This document shows, piece after piece, positions 40,272-50,271 of a DNA stretch of 64,000 nucleotides. This DNA is from Ciceribacter ferrooxidans (GTDB taxonomy: Bacteria; Pseudomonadota; Alphaproteobacteria; Rhizobiales; Rhizobiaceae), in contig NZ_SDVB01000253.1 in NCBI RefSeq assembly GCF_004137355.1, positions 186,001-250,000 of the forward strand, written 5' to 3'. A model generated the notes under the pieces. The model saw nothing but the letters and a program-made list of their open reading frames with translations. It was not told where the DNA came from and did not search any database. How positions within the stretch are numbered: position 1 is the first letter of the stretch; the number at the start of each line of letters is the position of its first letter. Both the position numbers and the translations under genes were made by a program.

Positions 40272-40404
40272 CCCGCCTCATTAGAGAAGCGAAAGCGAAC
40301 CGAAACCCTCCGATCGCCGAACGAACGTCGAAGCGAAAATTTCTGCCTTGACGGCCTATTCGATGTCTCTAAAGTCTCAACTCTTCTGAGGAGGAGAGGA
40401 ACAC

Positions 40405-41724
40405 ATGATAAAGAAAGTTGCTTTTGCCGCGCTGGCACTTAGCCTGTCGGCCTCCACATCCTTTGCCAAGACCCAGATCACTTGGTGGCACGCCATGAGC
40501 GGTGAGCTGGGAAAGAAACTCGAAGAGATCGTTGCCAACTACAACAAGTCGCAGGACGCGTATGAGGTGGTTCCGACCTACAAGGGCAACTATACCGAGA
40601 CAATGACGGCGGCGATCGCCGCTTTCCGTGCCAAGCAGCAGCCGGACATCGTCCAGGTGTTCGAAGTCGGAACGGGTACGATGATGGCGGCCAAGGGTGC
40701 GGTCTACCCGGTTTACAAGCTGATGGCCGATACCGGGACCGAATTCGATCCGAAGGGCTTTCTCTCGGCCGTTGTAGGCTACTATACGGATACGGACGGC
40801 AATATGCTTTCGATGCCGTTCAACTCATCGACGCCGATTGTTTATTACAACAAGAGCGTCTTCAAGAAGGCGGGGCTCGACCCTGAAACGCCGCCGAAGA
40901 CCTGGCAGGACGTAGAAGCCTATTCCAAGAAGATCATGGAATCGGGCGCCGCCAAGTGTGGCTTCACCTCCGGCTGGATTTCCTGGGTACAGCTCGAGAA
41001 CTTCTCCGCCTGGCACAATCAACCGATCGGCACGCTGGAGAACGGTTTTGGTGGTATCGACCCCAAGCTCACCGTCAATGGCCCCGTCCAGGTCAAGCAC
41101 TGGTCGAATTTGAAGAAGTGGCAGGACGAGGGCGTCTTCCAGTATGGCGGGCCTGTCGGAGGCGATGACGCTCCGCCGAAATTCTATGCGCAAGAATGCG
41201 CTATGTATATGAATTCGTCGGCCGCTCGCGCCGCCGTCATGAACAACGCGAAGGATTTTGAAGTCGGCTTCGGAATGCTGCCTTACTATTCTGACGTTGA
41301 CGGTGCGCCGCAGAACTCCATCATCGGTGGAGCAACCCTCTGGGTCCTGCAGGGACACGACGAGGATGAATACAAGGGCGTTGCCGACTTCTTCCATTAC
41401 CTGTCCTCGCCGGAGGTCCAGGCCGATTGGCACCAGTTCTCGGGTTACCTGCCGATCACTCAGGCCGCCTACGATCTCGGTCAGCAGCAGGGATACTATG
41501 AGAAGAACCCTGGCTCCGACGTTGCGATCAAGCAGATGACGCTGAATCCGCCGACGGAAAACTCGAAGGGGCTTCGTTTCGGCAACTACGTGCAGATCCG
41601 AACGATCATCGATGAGGAGTTCGAGGCGCTGTTGTCCGGCAAGAAGGACGCTCAAGGAGCGCTCGACGCGGTGGTGGAGCGCGGTAACAAGCTCATCGGC
41701 GACTTTGCTGCGGCAAACCAGTAA
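40405..41724 (+). CDS. ugpB: sn-Glycerol-3-phosphate ABC transporter, periplasmic binding protein
   Basis: 439 residues with a Sec signal peptide (MIKKVAFAALALSLSASTSFA). TQITWWHAMSGELGKKLEEIVANYN and the FNSSTPIVYYNKSVFKKAGLDP and GGATLWVLQGHDEDEYKGVADF segments are typical of UgpB. It delivers sn-glycerol-3-phosphate or glycerophosphodiesters to UgpAE. GAGGAGAGG stands close before the ATG. First gene of ugpBAEC under the Pho boxes; a stem-loop lies between it and ugpA. Confidence 0.95.
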   Translation: MIKKVAFAALALSLSASTSFAKTQITWWHAMSGELGKKLEEIVANYNKSQDAYEVVPTYKGNYTETMTAAIAAFRAKQQPDIVQVFEVGTGTMMAAKGAVYPVYKLMADTGTEFDPKGFLSAVVGYYTDTDGNMLSMPFNSSTPIVYYNKSVFKKAGLDPETPPKTWQDVEAYSKKIMESGAAKCGFTSGWISWVQLENFSAWHNQPIGTLENGFGGIDPKLTVNGPVQVKHWSNLKKWQDEGVFQYGGPVGGDDAPPKFYAQECAMYMNSSAARAAVMNNAKDFEVGFGMLPYYSDVDGAPQNSIIGGATLWVLQGHDEDEYKGVADFFHYLSSPEVQADWHQFSGYLPITQAAYDLGQQQGYYEKNPGSDVAIKQMTLNPPTENSKGLRFGNYVQIRTIIDEEFEALLSGKKDAQGALDAVVERGNKLIGDFAAANQ

Positions 41725-41753
41725 AGTTTCCGAAGCAAGTCCGAGCTAGCGGA

Positions 41754-41787
41754 AGGGCCTGCAGGGTCGGCGACCCGGCAGGCCTTC
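41754..41787 (+). promoter_or_regulatory. Intercistronic stem-loop between ugpB and ugpA
   Basis: The outer stem pairs GGCCTGC-like bases (41756-41762) with GCAGGCC (41778-41784) with one bulge, and an inner GGGTC-GGC-GACCC hairpin sits inside (41764-41776). No long U run follows. Hairpins in this position commonly protect binding-protein mRNA and lower the expression of downstream permease genes; that role is inference here. Confidence 0.6.
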
Positions 41788-41824
41788 TGTATCCCCTCAA
41801 AGCCTCCATCCGTCGGATGCCGCC

Positions 41825-42709
41825 ATGCAGACCAAGCGCACGATATTCGGCAACAAGATTCTGCCATACGGGCTCCTGTTGCCCCAACTCGCGGTTACTT
41901 TGATCTTCTTCATCTGGCCGGCCGCCCAGGCGGTGCGCCAGTCGTTCCTGCAGGAGGATCCGTTTGGCCTCAGCACGGCCTTCGTCGGACTTAAGAACTA
42001 CACGGCACTTTTTGCGGATCCAGGCTACCTGAATTCGCTACAGGTCACGCTGGTGTTTTCGGTCGGTGTTGCCGTTTCTTCGATTGTTCTGGCGCTGATC
42101 CTCGCACTCGCTGCCGATAGCTGCATCCGCAGCCGTAACGTCTACACGACGCTGCTTGTCTGGCCCTATGCGGTCGCCCCTGCAGTCGGTGGTATCCTGT
42201 GGTGGTTCATGTTCAATCCGACCATAGGCATTGCGCCCTACGTGTTCCGGGGGATCGGCTACAACTGGAATCACAGGCTTTCCGGCATCGACGCGATGAT
42301 CCTGGTGATCATGGCCGCGAGCTGGAAGCAGATCTCCTACAACTTCCTTTTCTTCCTGGCAGGCCTGCAGGCCATTCCTCAGTCGTTGAGGGAAGCGGCC
42401 GCCATCGACGGAGCGGGGCCGGCGAAGCGCTTCTTTACCGTCATTTTTCCGCTGCTCTCGCCCACCACGTTTTTCCTGGTTGTCGTCAACATCGTATACA
42501 CGATGTTCGATACCTTTGCCGTCATACATGCCACGACCAAGGGAGGTCCGGCGCAGGCGACGAATATCCTCGTCTACAAGGTCTTCAACGACGGTTTCAT
42601 CGGCCTTAATATGGGATCGTCCGCCGCCCAGTCGGTCATCCTGATGGGCATCGTCATCTTTCTTACCTTCGTCCAGTTCCGCTTTGTCGAGCGGCGCGTA
42701 CAATACTGA
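41825..42709 (+). CDS. ugpA: sn-Glycerol-3-phosphate ABC transporter permease
   Basis: 294 residues, six membrane segments. [31 protein letters not shown] is the EAA loop that contacts the ATPase, and the N-terminal [30 protein letters not shown] is the UgpA signature. It forms the membrane channel with UgpE. Eleven bases separate it from ugpE. Confidence 0.95.
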   Translation: MQTKRTIFGNKILPYGLLLPQLAVTLIFFIWPAAQAVRQSFLQEDPFGLSTAFVGLKNYTALFADPGYLNSLQVTLVFSVGVAVSSIVLALILALAADSCIRSRNVYTTLLVWPYAVAPAVGGILWWFMFNPTIGIAPYVFRGIGYNWNHRLSGIDAMILVIMAASWKQISYNFLFFLAGLQAIPQSLREAAAIDGAGPAKRFFTVIFPLLSPTTFFLVVVNIVYTMFDTFAVIHATTKGGPAQATNILVYKVFNDGFIGLNMGSSAAQSVILMGIVIFLTFVQFRFVERRVQY

Positions 42710-42720
42710 GAGGGCAGCGG

Positions 42721-43569
42721 ATGGTTGAGAACAGGCCCGGCCTCAGAATTCTGGCACATCTGGTGCTGATAGCAGGTGTGGCGATCGTCGCTCTGCCTGT
42801 CTATATCGCGTTCATTGCCTCCACCCACGGTCCGAACGATTTTCTCTCCGGCTTGATTCCGCTCACGCCGGGTGGCCACGGCTTGGAGAACTACAGGCAA
42901 ATGCTGACCTCGGGTCTCGCCTCCTTCGGTATGCCGCCGCTCACACCCATGTTGGTCAACAGCCTGATCATGGCCTTGTCGATTGCGGTGGGAAAGATCG
43001 TGATCTCGTTCCTCTCAGCATTTGCGATTGTCTACTTCCGCTTTCCGCTGCGCCAGTTCTGCTTCTGGATCATCTTCGTTACGCTGATGCTGCCTGTCGA
43101 GGTGCGCATCGTGCCGACCTTCGAGGTTGTTGCCAATTTGGGGATGTTGGATTCGTATGCAGGCCTGTCGATCCCGCTGATTGCTTCCGCGACGGCCACG
43201 TTCCTGTTCCGTCAGTTCTTCTTGACGGTTCCGGATGAGTTGCTGGAGGCGGCGCGGATTGATGGTGCGGGGCCGCTCAAGTTTCTTCGCGACGTGCTTT
43301 TGCCGTTGTCCAGAACCAACATGGCTGCGCTCTTTGTCATCCTCTTTATCTACGGGTGGAACCAGTACCTCTGGCCGCTCTTGGTGACGACTGACCCCGG
43401 CTATTACACCATCGTCATGGGCATCAAGCGTATGTCAGAAGTTGCCGATGCCGAACCGCAATGGAACCTCGTCATGGCCACCGCCATGCTTGCCATGCTG
43501 CCACCGGTGCTGGTCGTCATTTTCATGCAGCGGCTTTTTGTAAAAGGCCTTGTGGAAACGGAGAAGTGA
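42721..43569 (+). CDS. ugpE: sn-Glycerol-3-phosphate ABC transporter permease
   Basis: 282 residues, six membrane segments. The EAA loop reads [31 protein letters not shown], and [25 protein letters not shown] is typical of UgpE. It pairs with UgpA in the inner membrane. The ugpC ATG lies two bases after its stop, so translation is tightly coupled. Confidence 0.95.
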   Translation: MVENRPGLRILAHLVLIAGVAIVALPVYIAFIASTHGPNDFLSGLIPLTPGGHGLENYRQMLTSGLASFGMPPLTPMLVNSLIMALSIAVGKIVISFLSAFAIVYFRFPLRQFCFWIIFVTLMLPVEVRIVPTFEVVANLGMLDSYAGLSIPLIASATATFLFRQFFLTVPDELLEAARIDGAGPLKFLRDVLLPLSRTNMAALFVILFIYGWNQYLWPLLVTTDPGYYTIVMGIKRMSEVADAEPQWNLVMATAMLAMLPPVLVVIFMQRLFVKGLVETEK

Positions 43570-43571
43570 AG

Positions 43572-44672
43572 ATGGCTTCAATCGAAATCGACAAGGTCGG
43601 AAAGGTCTATGCCGGTGGCGTCCACGCCGTGACGGATGTTTCGATCTCGATCGCGGACGGCGAGTTCATCGTGCTCGTCGGCCCTTCCGGCTGTGGCAAG
43701 TCCACGCTTCTGCGCATGGTCGCGGGGCTCGAAACCATTTCGAGCGGCAGCGTCAGCATCGGTGATCGGATTGTGAATCGCGTGGAGCCGGCGGATCGAG
43801 ACATTGCCATGGTCTTCCAGAACTATGCGCTCTATCCGCATATGAGCGTCTACGACAATCTCGCTTACGGCCTGAAGAACCGTGGCGCACCCAAGGCGGA
43901 GATCGACGCCCGTGTCGCCGAAGCCGCCCGTATGCTGCAGCTCGAGCCCTATCTCGATCGCAAGCCGAAGGCGCTCTCCGGCGGCCAGCGCCAGCGCGTT
44001 GCGATGGGGCGTGCAATCGTCCGCAAGCCGGCGGCCTTCCTCTTCGATGAGCCGTTGTCCAATCTCGACGCCAAGCTGCGCGTCTCCATGCGCGGCGAGA
44101 TCAAGCAATTGCAGCGTCGGCTCCGTACGACATCGATCTACGTCACACACGACCAACTGGAGGCGATGACGCTGGCCGATCGTCTGGTCGTGCTGAACGC
44201 CGGCCGCATCGAGCAGATTGGCACGCCACTGGAGGTCTACCACAATCCTGCCTCCACCTTTGTGGCAAGCTTTATCGGTTCGCCCGCGATGAACCTCTTG
44301 GACGCGGTGCTCGATCATGATCGTCTGCGGATTGGCGAGACAGAATTCGCGATCGGACAGCCGACCGCGGTTTCCGGGCCGATCACCGTTGGCGTGCGCC
44401 CCGAGGACCTCGCCGTCGTCGAGAAAGGCGCGCCATCATTGCCCTTCTCCGTCGATTACGTCGAGGAATTAGGTGCACACAGGTTGGCTCACGGCCACGT
44501 CGCCGGACAGCGACTGACGGTTTCCCTCGGACTGGACACGGAGATAACGCCGATGATGCTGTTGGCGGCGCCTCTGACGCGGCTGTATTTCTTCTCCAGC
44601 GAGACCGGCAAGCGTGTCGCTCCCGTAACCAACACGGCTGCATCGGCGCTACCGCAAGGCACGTCGGCCTGA
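43572..44672 (+). CDS. ugpC: sn-Glycerol-3-phosphate ABC transporter ATP-binding protein
   Basis: 366 residues from [16 protein letters not shown]. Walker A (GPSGCGKST), the signature [15 protein letters not shown] and Walker B ([11 protein letters not shown]) are intact. The C-terminal 120 residues form the TOBE/regulatory domain of MalK-like ATPases ([15 protein letters not shown]). The frame is open for 37 codons upstream inside ugpE, but the ATG two bases after the ugpE stop is the natural start. Confidence 0.95.
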   Translation: MASIEIDKVGKVYAGGVHAVTDVSISIADGEFIVLVGPSGCGKSTLLRMVAGLETISSGSVSIGDRIVNRVEPADRDIAMVFQNYALYPHMSVYDNLAYGLKNRGAPKAEIDARVAEAARMLQLEPYLDRKPKALSGGQRQRVAMGRAIVRKPAAFLFDEPLSNLDAKLRVSMRGEIKQLQRRLRTTSIYVTHDQLEAMTLADRLVVLNAGRIEQIGTPLEVYHNPASTFVASFIGSPAMNLLDAVLDHDRLRIGETEFAIGQPTAVSGPITVGVRPEDLAVVEKGAPSLPFSVDYVEELGAHRLAHGHVAGQRLTVSLGLDTEITPMMLLAAPLTRLYFFSSETGKRVAPVTNTAASALPQGTSA

Positions 44673-44827
44673 GACGCCGAGCCCGGCCGAGACATGGTGG
44701 CTTGCATCCGTGGCTCCGCCGTTGTGTCGGAAGTCTGCGGTTGCGGAAAATTTGAACGATCGCGCTAACCGTGCTCTCACGCCTGTCTGCTACTTCCTCA
44801 CGAGACCGAATTTTCGAGGGAGAGACC

Positions 44828-45328
44828 ATGGCTTTGAAGCTTCTTCTCGTCAGCATGGCAGGCGCACTCGCGACGCTGCCGAAGGAACGGCAGCTCGGAG
44901 AGCGTCCGCCGCTGGTAGCCGCAAATAGCGGCATGCTGGTGCTGAAGCCCGCGCCGATCAATCCGGACTGGATCATCCGGGGGACCCCGATGGCCCGTGT
45001 CGGCGATCATTCGACCAGTACGGACGAGGCGAGCTCGACAGCCGTCTGGGATTGCACCGCCGGCGAGTTCCGATGGTACTTCGGCTGGGACGAAACCGTC
45101 GTGATCCAGGAGGGTGAGGTTCATGTCACGGCGGAAGACGGCAGCGAAAGAGTGCTGAAGGCCGGCGACATCGCCTATTTCCGCGGCGGCACCTGGGCGA
45201 CCTGGCGGATCGACAACTACGTCCGGAAGATCGCCTTCCTGCGTAAGCCGTTTCCGGAACCGCTCGCGACGCTTTACAGGATCCGCAATGCGTTGCGCTC
45301 ACCGTCTCGTCGGGGCCTCTTCGGCTGA
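44828..45328 (+). CDS. Cupin-domain protein
   Basis: 166 residues from an ATG preceded by GAGGGAGAG. The C-terminal half is a cupin (DUF861-like): TAGEFRWYFGWDETVVIQEGEVHVTAEDG and LKAGDIAYFRGGTWATWRIDNYVRKIAF. The N-terminal 60 residues resemble a short signal-like stretch. Cupins of this type appear in ureide or sugar metabolism and in sensing; the ligand is unknown. It sits alone between ugpC and gshB. Confidence 0.8.
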   Translation: MALKLLLVSMAGALATLPKERQLGERPPLVAANSGMLVLKPAPINPDWIIRGTPMARVGDHSTSTDEASSTAVWDCTAGEFRWYFGWDETVVIQEGEVHVTAEDGSERVLKAGDIAYFRGGTWATWRIDNYVRKIAFLRKPFPEPLATLYRIRNALRSPSRRGLFG

Positions 45329-45416
45329 ACCGAGGTTCAGAAAATTAGGACGCCGCGACGTTGCCATCGCGGCGGCGGCGGCCTACATCTGACCTGCTTT
45401 CAACGAGGGGCAGGCA

Positions 45417-46364
45417 ATGGCGAAGATCACTAATATCGCGGTCCAGATGGACCATGTGTCCGGTATCGGAATCGCAGGCGACTCTACCTTCGCGATGAGC
45501 CTCGAGGCGCAGGCCCGTGGTTACCGCCTGTTCCACCACACGCCCGATCGCCTGACCATGCGGGACGGGCGCGTTTTTGCGACCGTCGAGCCGATGGAAC
45601 TGCGCGACGTCAAGGGTGACCATTTCACGCTCGGTACACCGGAGCGCGTCGACCTCGCCACGATGGACGTGGTCCTGCTGCGGCAGGACCCGCCGTTCGA
45701 CATGGCCTACATCACCTCGACCCATTTGCTCGAGAGGATTCATCCGAAGACATTGGTGGTGAACGATCCTGCCTGGGTCCGCAACTCGCCGGAGAAGATC
45801 TTCGTCACCGAGTTTGCGGACCTGATGCCGCCGACCCTGATCACCCGCGACAACAACGAGATTGCGCGCTTCCGCGAGGAGATGGGCGATATCATCCTGA
45901 AGCCGCTCTACGGAAACGGCGGTGCCGGCGTCTTCCACACAACCCGCGACGACCGCAACTTCTCCTCGCTGCTGGAGATGTTCCATCAGGTGTTCCGGGA
46001 GCCTTTCATTGCGCAGGCCTACTTGCCGGACGTCCGCAAGGGCGACAAGCGTATCATCCTCGTCGACGGCGAGCCGGTGGGGGCAATCAACCGTGTGCCG
46101 GCTGAAACCGACAGCCGCTCCAACATGCATGTCGGCGGGCGTGCCGAGGCGACCGAACTGACGCCGCGCGAGCGCGAGATCTGTGCGAGGATCGGTCCGG
46201 CGCTGAGGGAGCGCGGCTTTCTGCTGGTCGGCATCGACGTGATCGGCGACTACATGACGGAAATCAACGTCACCTCGCCGACCGGCCTCCGTGAAGTGAA
46301 ACGCTTCGGCGGTGCGGATATCGCCGCCCTGCTTTGGGACGCAATCGAGAGAAAGCGCGCCTGA
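45417..46364 (+). CDS. gshB: Glutathione synthetase
   Basis: 315 residues of the ATP-grasp fold. [46 protein letters not shown] and [22 protein letters not shown] are the prokaryotic GshB motifs. It ligates glycine to gamma-glutamylcysteine, the second step of glutathione synthesis. Upstream of comM by about 200 bases. Confidence 0.96.
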   Translation: MAKITNIAVQMDHVSGIGIAGDSTFAMSLEAQARGYRLFHHTPDRLTMRDGRVFATVEPMELRDVKGDHFTLGTPERVDLATMDVVLLRQDPPFDMAYITSTHLLERIHPKTLVVNDPAWVRNSPEKIFVTEFADLMPPTLITRDNNEIARFREEMGDIILKPLYGNGGAGVFHTTRDDRNFSSLLEMFHQVFREPFIAQAYLPDVRKGDKRIILVDGEPVGAINRVPAETDSRSNMHVGGRAEATELTPREREICARIGPALRERGFLLVGIDVIGDYMTEINVTSPTGLREVKRFGGADIAALLWDAIERKRA

Positions 46365-46565
46365 GACTGCCGGGCGGCGTCACTGCCCACGGCGTACGAT
46401 GTTTGTTCCCGGATACAACCGATGTAAAACCTATGCGGGAATATTGCGCGCAAATGTTCCGCAAATGTTCTTGTCATTACTCGAAATCCGTGTCAGTGTT
46501 CGATCGGCAGCGCGCGAAAGATGTATTTTCCCGCCATGCCAGGGGGCAGATCGAGGGGGCGGGCG

Positions 46566-47208
46566 ATGGTTGCGCGTGTCAGTACGGTTGCATTTCAGGG
46601 CATCGAAGGGGTTCCGGTCGACGTGCAGGTGATGATCGCGCCGGGCAAGATCGGCATGCAGATCGTCGGCCTGCCCGACAAAGCGGTCGCCGAAAGCCGC
46701 GAGCGGGTGCAGGCCGCCTTACATGCCTCGGGCCTTGCTTTGCCGCCCAAGCGGGTCACCGTTAATCTCGCACCGGCGGATCTGCCGAAGGAAGGCTCGC
46801 ATTTTGATCTTCCCATCGCGCTCGGCCTGATGGCGGCCCTGGGCGCGATACCCGGCGACGCCCTTTCCGATTACGTGGTCATTGGCGAACTCAATCTCGA
46901 TGGAACGATTGCCTCGATTGCCGGTGCGTTGCCTGCGGCGATCGGCGCCAATGCGCTTGGCAAGGGTCTGATCTGCCCGGCTCACAGCGGACCCGAGGCG
47001 GCCTGGGCTGGGGCGGAGATGGATATTCTGGCACCGCGCAGCCTGATTGCGCTCGCCAATCACTTTCGGGGAACCCAGGTCCTGTCGCGGCCGGAGCCGG
47101 CAGTCCGTGCACTGGCCGCCAATCTGCCCGATCTCGCCGACATTCGCGGGCAGGAAAGTGCGAAGCGCGCGCTCGAAGTGGCGGCGGCCGGCGGTCACAA
47201 CCTGCTGA
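46566..47208 (+). pseudogene. comM: comM/yifB, 5' fragment interrupted by integrated element
   Basis: Encodes residues 1-214 of a ComM/YifB Mg-chelatase-like AAA+ protein, starting MVARVSTVAFQGIEG. The N-terminal ChlI-type domain is complete (FDLPIALGLMAALGAIPGD; VVIGELNLDGTIASIAGALP) and ends at GQESAKRALEVAAAGGHNLL, just before Walker A. Reading then continues 45 codons into foreign DNA and stops at 47345. The 3' fragment is at 59870. ComM is a hexameric helicase that promotes branch migration in transformation, so the disruption should abolish it unless the element excises. Confidence 0.92.
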
Positions 47209-47224
47209 CATTGTGCTACATTAA
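47202..47224. repeat. attL: core CTGCTGA plus left element arm
   Basis: The seven-base core CTGCTGA (47202-47208) is identical to 59863-59869. Immediately inside lies the left arm ATTGTGCTACATTAA (47210-47224), which matches the right arm in inverted orientation at 14 of 15 positions. This marks the left junction of the integrated element. Confidence 0.85.
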
Positions 47225-47301
47225 AAATCTTCCGGGGAAGCTGTGTCGGAACTCCCCTCGTAAGCACTATGATGGCTCGTGGGTAGCGATTCGGGGGATC
47301 C

Positions 47302-48276
47302 ATGCAGGACGTGTTCAGGCTCCGGGATATCTTCGCGCCTCATGAGGGCCGAAGGCGAGACGATCTGGTTCGTCACAATCGACGATTAATTCATTACACC
47401 TCTGCTGCGGCAGCGGTTTCGATCATCCGCAATGGTCGCGTTTGGATGAGAAACGTTCGGTGCATGAACGACTTCATGGAAGTCGAACATGGATTCCAAC
47501 TCCTCCAGCGTTCTTTTTCGCCTCCAGTGGATTCGGAGACGGAGAAAGGCCTTCGCGCGGTCGGTGCGGCGTTGGACGCCGTCTTCCCAGGGTTGACCGA
47601 AGACAGTATTAAATGGTTCGACGGATGGCTGTTCCAGTTGAGAAACAAGACCTATGTGACCTGCCTCTCCGAACATGATTCATCTGAGAACGATTACGGC
47701 CGGCTCTCCATGTGGCGGTCTTATACAGCCAATCAGGTGGGAGTCGGCTTGGTGATCAATCCCCTGCCATTGTACAGCCTGAGTGACACTTTCGGCGCGT
47801 TTAGTAGCCCCGTCTATTATTTCAATGACAACGATCTCCGCGATCTTTTCCTAGAGATCGCCAACAACATTTCTACCAACAAGGACTTTTTGCAATCGAA
47901 GGGTCGGGAAGAGATCAAGGGTTATTTTTGCATGCTTCTTCGTGCAGTGGCGATGTGCACGAAGCATCCAGGCTTTCTTGAAGAGAAAGAGTGGCGAATT
48001 ATGCACACCGAAAAGCTCGACGAGAAAGGGACCCTAGAACTTGATGTGGAATGCATCGCCGGAATCCCACAGCCTGTATATAAGATACCTCTACAGGATC
48101 ATGCACCTAGCGGCATGACAGGAATTTCCATTCCAGATCTTCTCGAACACGTCCTGATCGGTCCGACGCAATTTCCTATCCCTGTCTGGGACGCGATCGT
48201 CATCGAGCTGGAGAAAGCTGGAGTAGAGGACGCAGAGAGCAAGGTGTCATACTCGAATATACCCCTTCGAACGTAA
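47302..48276 (+). CDS. DUF2971 family protein
   Basis: 324 residues. HYTSAAAAVSIIRNGRVWMR at residues 31-50 and MNDFMEVEHGF at 55-65 are the DUF2971 signature, and MWRSYTANQVGVGLVINPLPL (about residue 140) is the second conserved block. Function is unknown; similar genes often sit in genomic islands. The YTS...ND opening recalls ADP-ribosyltransferase-like folds such as DarT, but this is only a visual analogy. First cargo gene inside the left att site, followed by two tiny membrane-protein genes. Confidence 0.75.
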   Translation: MQDVFRLRDIFAPHEGRRRDDLVRHNRRLIHYTSAAAAVSIIRNGRVWMRNVRCMNDFMEVEHGFQLLQRSFSPPVDSETEKGLRAVGAALDAVFPGLTEDSIKWFDGWLFQLRNKTYVTCLSEHDSSENDYGRLSMWRSYTANQVGVGLVINPLPLYSLSDTFGAFSSPVYYFNDNDLRDLFLEIANNISTNKDFLQSKGREEIKGYFCMLLRAVAMCTKHPGFLEEKEWRIMHTEKLDEKGTLELDVECIAGIPQPVYKIPLQDHAPSGMTGISIPDLLEHVLIGPTQFPIPVWDAIVIELEKAGVEDAESKVSYSNIPLRT

Positions 48277-48297
48277 CACCGATCACAGAGTAAGAGG

Positions 48298-48528
48298 ATG
48301 GCAACCGGATTACTGAAGGAAAAGATCGTCGACTGGTACGAAGGGCGATACGTGCCCTACGAGAACGATCCTCGGAGCAGCGTGATCATTGTTGGTGGCT
48401 ACTATGAACGCCATTGGACGGCACAGGCGGCGCGCAAGCTAGTCGAATTCTGGTTCGCCCACTGGCAGTGGACGATCGGCACGATTCTGGCGCTGCTGGG
48501 TCTGTATCTAGCTGTAATCAAAGATTGA
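48298..48528 (+). CDS. 76-residue protein with C-terminal transmembrane helix
   Basis: Polar N-terminus (KEKIVDWYEGRYVPYENDP), amphipathic middle, then a hydrophobic segment from about residue 56 to the end (TIGTILALLGLYLAVIKD). Tail-anchored topology is likely. It starts 21 bases after the DUF2971 stop and is probably cotranscribed. Family unknown; small tail-anchored partners accompany some effector proteins in defence islands, which would be compatible here but is not shown. Confidence 0.6.
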   Translation: MATGLLKEKIVDWYEGRYVPYENDPRSSVIIVGGYYERHWTAQAARKLVEFWFAHWQWTIGTILALLGLYLAVIKD

Positions 48529-48586
48529 TATCATGGGGGCGCACCGACCAGGCGTGTGAAGATGCCCGGAGGGAGGACTTCCGGAA

Positions 48587-48754
48587 ATGGAAAGCTGCGC
48601 CTGCGCCGAGTACGCAACCTGGCAATGGATGCGGTGGCGTTGGATCCTGGCGGGTGTCGCGGTGGTCGCTGTTCCTACGGTGACCATGATGCTCGTGCTC
48701 TACGTGGAGCCGTCGAGGAGCGATCTGAGCCTCGATGCTCAGCTACTGGCCTGA
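48587..48754 (+). CDS. 55-residue single-pass membrane protein (candidate)
   Basis: MESCACAEYATWQWMRWRW, a Trp/Cys-rich head, is followed by one membrane helix (ILAGVAVVAVPTVTMMLVLYV) and a short acidic tail (EPSRSDLSLDAQLLA). It runs from the ATG at 48587 to TGA at 48754, with GGAGG about a dozen bases upstream, and overlaps the convergent GHKL gene's 3' end by 16 bases. Shortness keeps confidence low, but the helix and position behind two cotranscribed genes argue for a real gene. Confidence 0.4.
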   Translation: MESCACAEYATWQWMRWRWILAGVAVVAVPTVTMMLVLYVEPSRSDLSLDAQLLA

Positions 48755-49995
48755 GCTTCGTTCGAATCAAGGGCCTTTCGCTGCTCAATCGCTCTTGCGA
48801 TCAAGCCGGCGACGGTGGAATTGCTCTGGACGATCCGTACTCGGCGGCTAAAGTTATCATGACCTATCTCTGACGAGAGCTTGCCGAAAACCTCATCTGC
48901 GAAGCTACTGGAAACGATTTCAACATCTTGCATGTCTACCCGCACTAAGGCGTTCGTATTTTTTAAAATGTTGTAGATTCTATTGCGGATTGGCTTCGCA
49001 TTTTCACGATTTCCATAAGAAAATGTTTCATTTCTCATTACGAAGTCGATTGTTTCTTCATCATCGATGCGATCGTAATAGGTGTAGCTCGGCGTATACT
49101 TTTTTCCTCTGAAGTATAGAGCTTGCTCAAGTATCTTGGAGTCCTCGCAGTTGATCGAGCATGCGATTAGGGTTCCTTTGAAAGGAACTGTGTTTTTCCT
49201 AATATGCAGGCCCTTCGACTTATCGAGCTTGAGTGTCGCGTATCCGGAATGAATACGGAACTGCCCTCCCGAGAGTTCAGCAATCCTCGACGAACCGAAC
49301 AAGCCGTTGCCTTGATTGGTCTGGCTATTTCGCGTGACTCCTTCTTGGATGGCATGCTCCAAGGCATCAAGGTCGCTGCTGATCTCCCGGTGCGCACTCC
49401 GCAGGGTTCGAGGAATTCCGCTCCCAACATCGCAGACGACGACTTCGACAACCGTTCCATCTCGTCGCGTAGTCACTTGCAGGATGCCGCCGATTTCACT
49501 GTCGGCATGATTCAGCACATTGTCGGTGATCTCATTTATTGCCCATTCGAGGGCAGAGAGATTTCCTCGGTTCAGGCCTTTCGAGGATCCTAGAATGATG
49601 TCGATGGTCCTGCTAACCGCAGCGTATTGCTCGTCCGGAGTGTTATAGATTAGCGCAGGGGAGTGGTTGCCCCGGGCGGGCGCTACTTCTGGAAACTGGA
49701 TGGGATCGATGAGGTGGGCCCAACCAGTGTTCTTAAACAATCGCGCAAGCTTGACCTCAGTTGGAAGGGTCAGGAACGTGTCAAATCCTCGATGTAGAAG
49801 TTGCCTGACGTGGGCACATAAAGGGATAATGTTAGGTGCCATCACCTTTGTAACATGCGCGAAGTCCAAAGCGATGCTTCGGTACTGATCTGATTTCAGG
49901 GTGTTGTGAATGGCTGCAATGGCCACCTGGAGATCAGTCTCGCCGAACTCTCCCTCGAAGTGGATGTTGTTGCCGTCGCTTGATACTATGCCCAT
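48739..49995 (-). CDS. STAS - GHKL ATPase - DUF4325-like protein
   Basis: 418 residues. The N-terminal ~100 residues resemble a STAS domain (SIALDFAHVTKVMAPNIIPLC). The centre is a GHKL ATPase: N-box ALEWAINEITDNVLNHA (149-164), G1 CDVGSGIPRTL (188-198) and G2 NQGNGLFGSSRI (227-238). The C-terminus (IRNRIYNILKNTNALVRVDMQDVEIVSS onward) resembles the STAS-like DUF4325 domain. The arrangement recalls anti-sigma/anti-anti-sigma modules fused in one protein. Codon use is noticeably AT-rich compared with the host. Role unknown; signalling or defence is plausible. Confidence 0.75.
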   Translation of the reverse strand: MGIVSSDGNNIHFEGEFGETDLQVAIAAIHNTLKSDQYRSIALDFAHVTKVMAPNIIPLCAHVRQLLHRGFDTFLTLPTEVKLARLFKNTGWAHLIDPIQFPEVAPARGNHSPALIYNTPDEQYAAVSRTIDIILGSSKGLNRGNLSALEWAINEITDNVLNHADSEIGGILQVTTRRDGTVVEVVVCDVGSGIPRTLRSAHREISSDLDALEHAIQEGVTRNSQTNQGNGLFGSSRIAELSGGQFRIHSGYATLKLDKSKGLHIRKNTVPFKGTLIACSINCEDSKILEQALYFRGKKYTPSYTYYDRIDDEETIDFVMRNETFSYGNRENAKPIRNRIYNILKNTNALVRVDMQDVEIVSSSFADEVFGKLSSEIGHDNFSRRVRIVQSNSTVAGLIARAIEQRKALDSNEAQASS

Positions 49996-50090
49996 GACAT
50001 TTCAATCAAAAGTAGTCGTTTGCCTAGCTGTAGCAGGTAGGCCACGAAAGTCGAGGGCCTTGACCCATGTGCGCCGACGATCGAGCATAG

Positions 50091-50132
50091 AAAAACCGCC
50101 ATCACAGGGCTCGCAACCCTCAGGCGGTTTTT
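50091..50132. terminator. Bidirectional rho-independent terminator
   Basis: AAAAACCGCC (50091-50100) pairs with GGCGGTTTTT (50123-50132), and an inner AGGG/CCCT stem (50106-50120) closes the loop. The A run on one side and T run on the other give a working terminator in both directions. It lies between the start of the GHKL gene and the primase-like gene, insulating those divergent units. Confidence 0.8.
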
Positions 50133-50184
50133 CACGGGAATGTATTCGAATGTTGAACAACTTCGCTGACATTGTAAAGCCGCC

Positions 50185-50271
50185 GTTGACAACCGCTTGA
50201 GCCCGGGGCTCGGATATCTCACCTCCGAAGCCGAGCCGAACCATATCTTTCCAAACCAAATTGTTGACAAC
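50185..50271. repeat. Two copies of GTTGACAAC near start of primase-like gene
   Basis: GTTGACAAC occurs at 50185-50193 and 50263-50271. It is palindromic apart from its central base. A third copy lies at 57675-57683, before another gene of the element. The second copy falls inside the predicted coding region if the TTG at 50197 is the true start. Repressor operators or replication-related sites are both possible. Confidence 0.35.
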
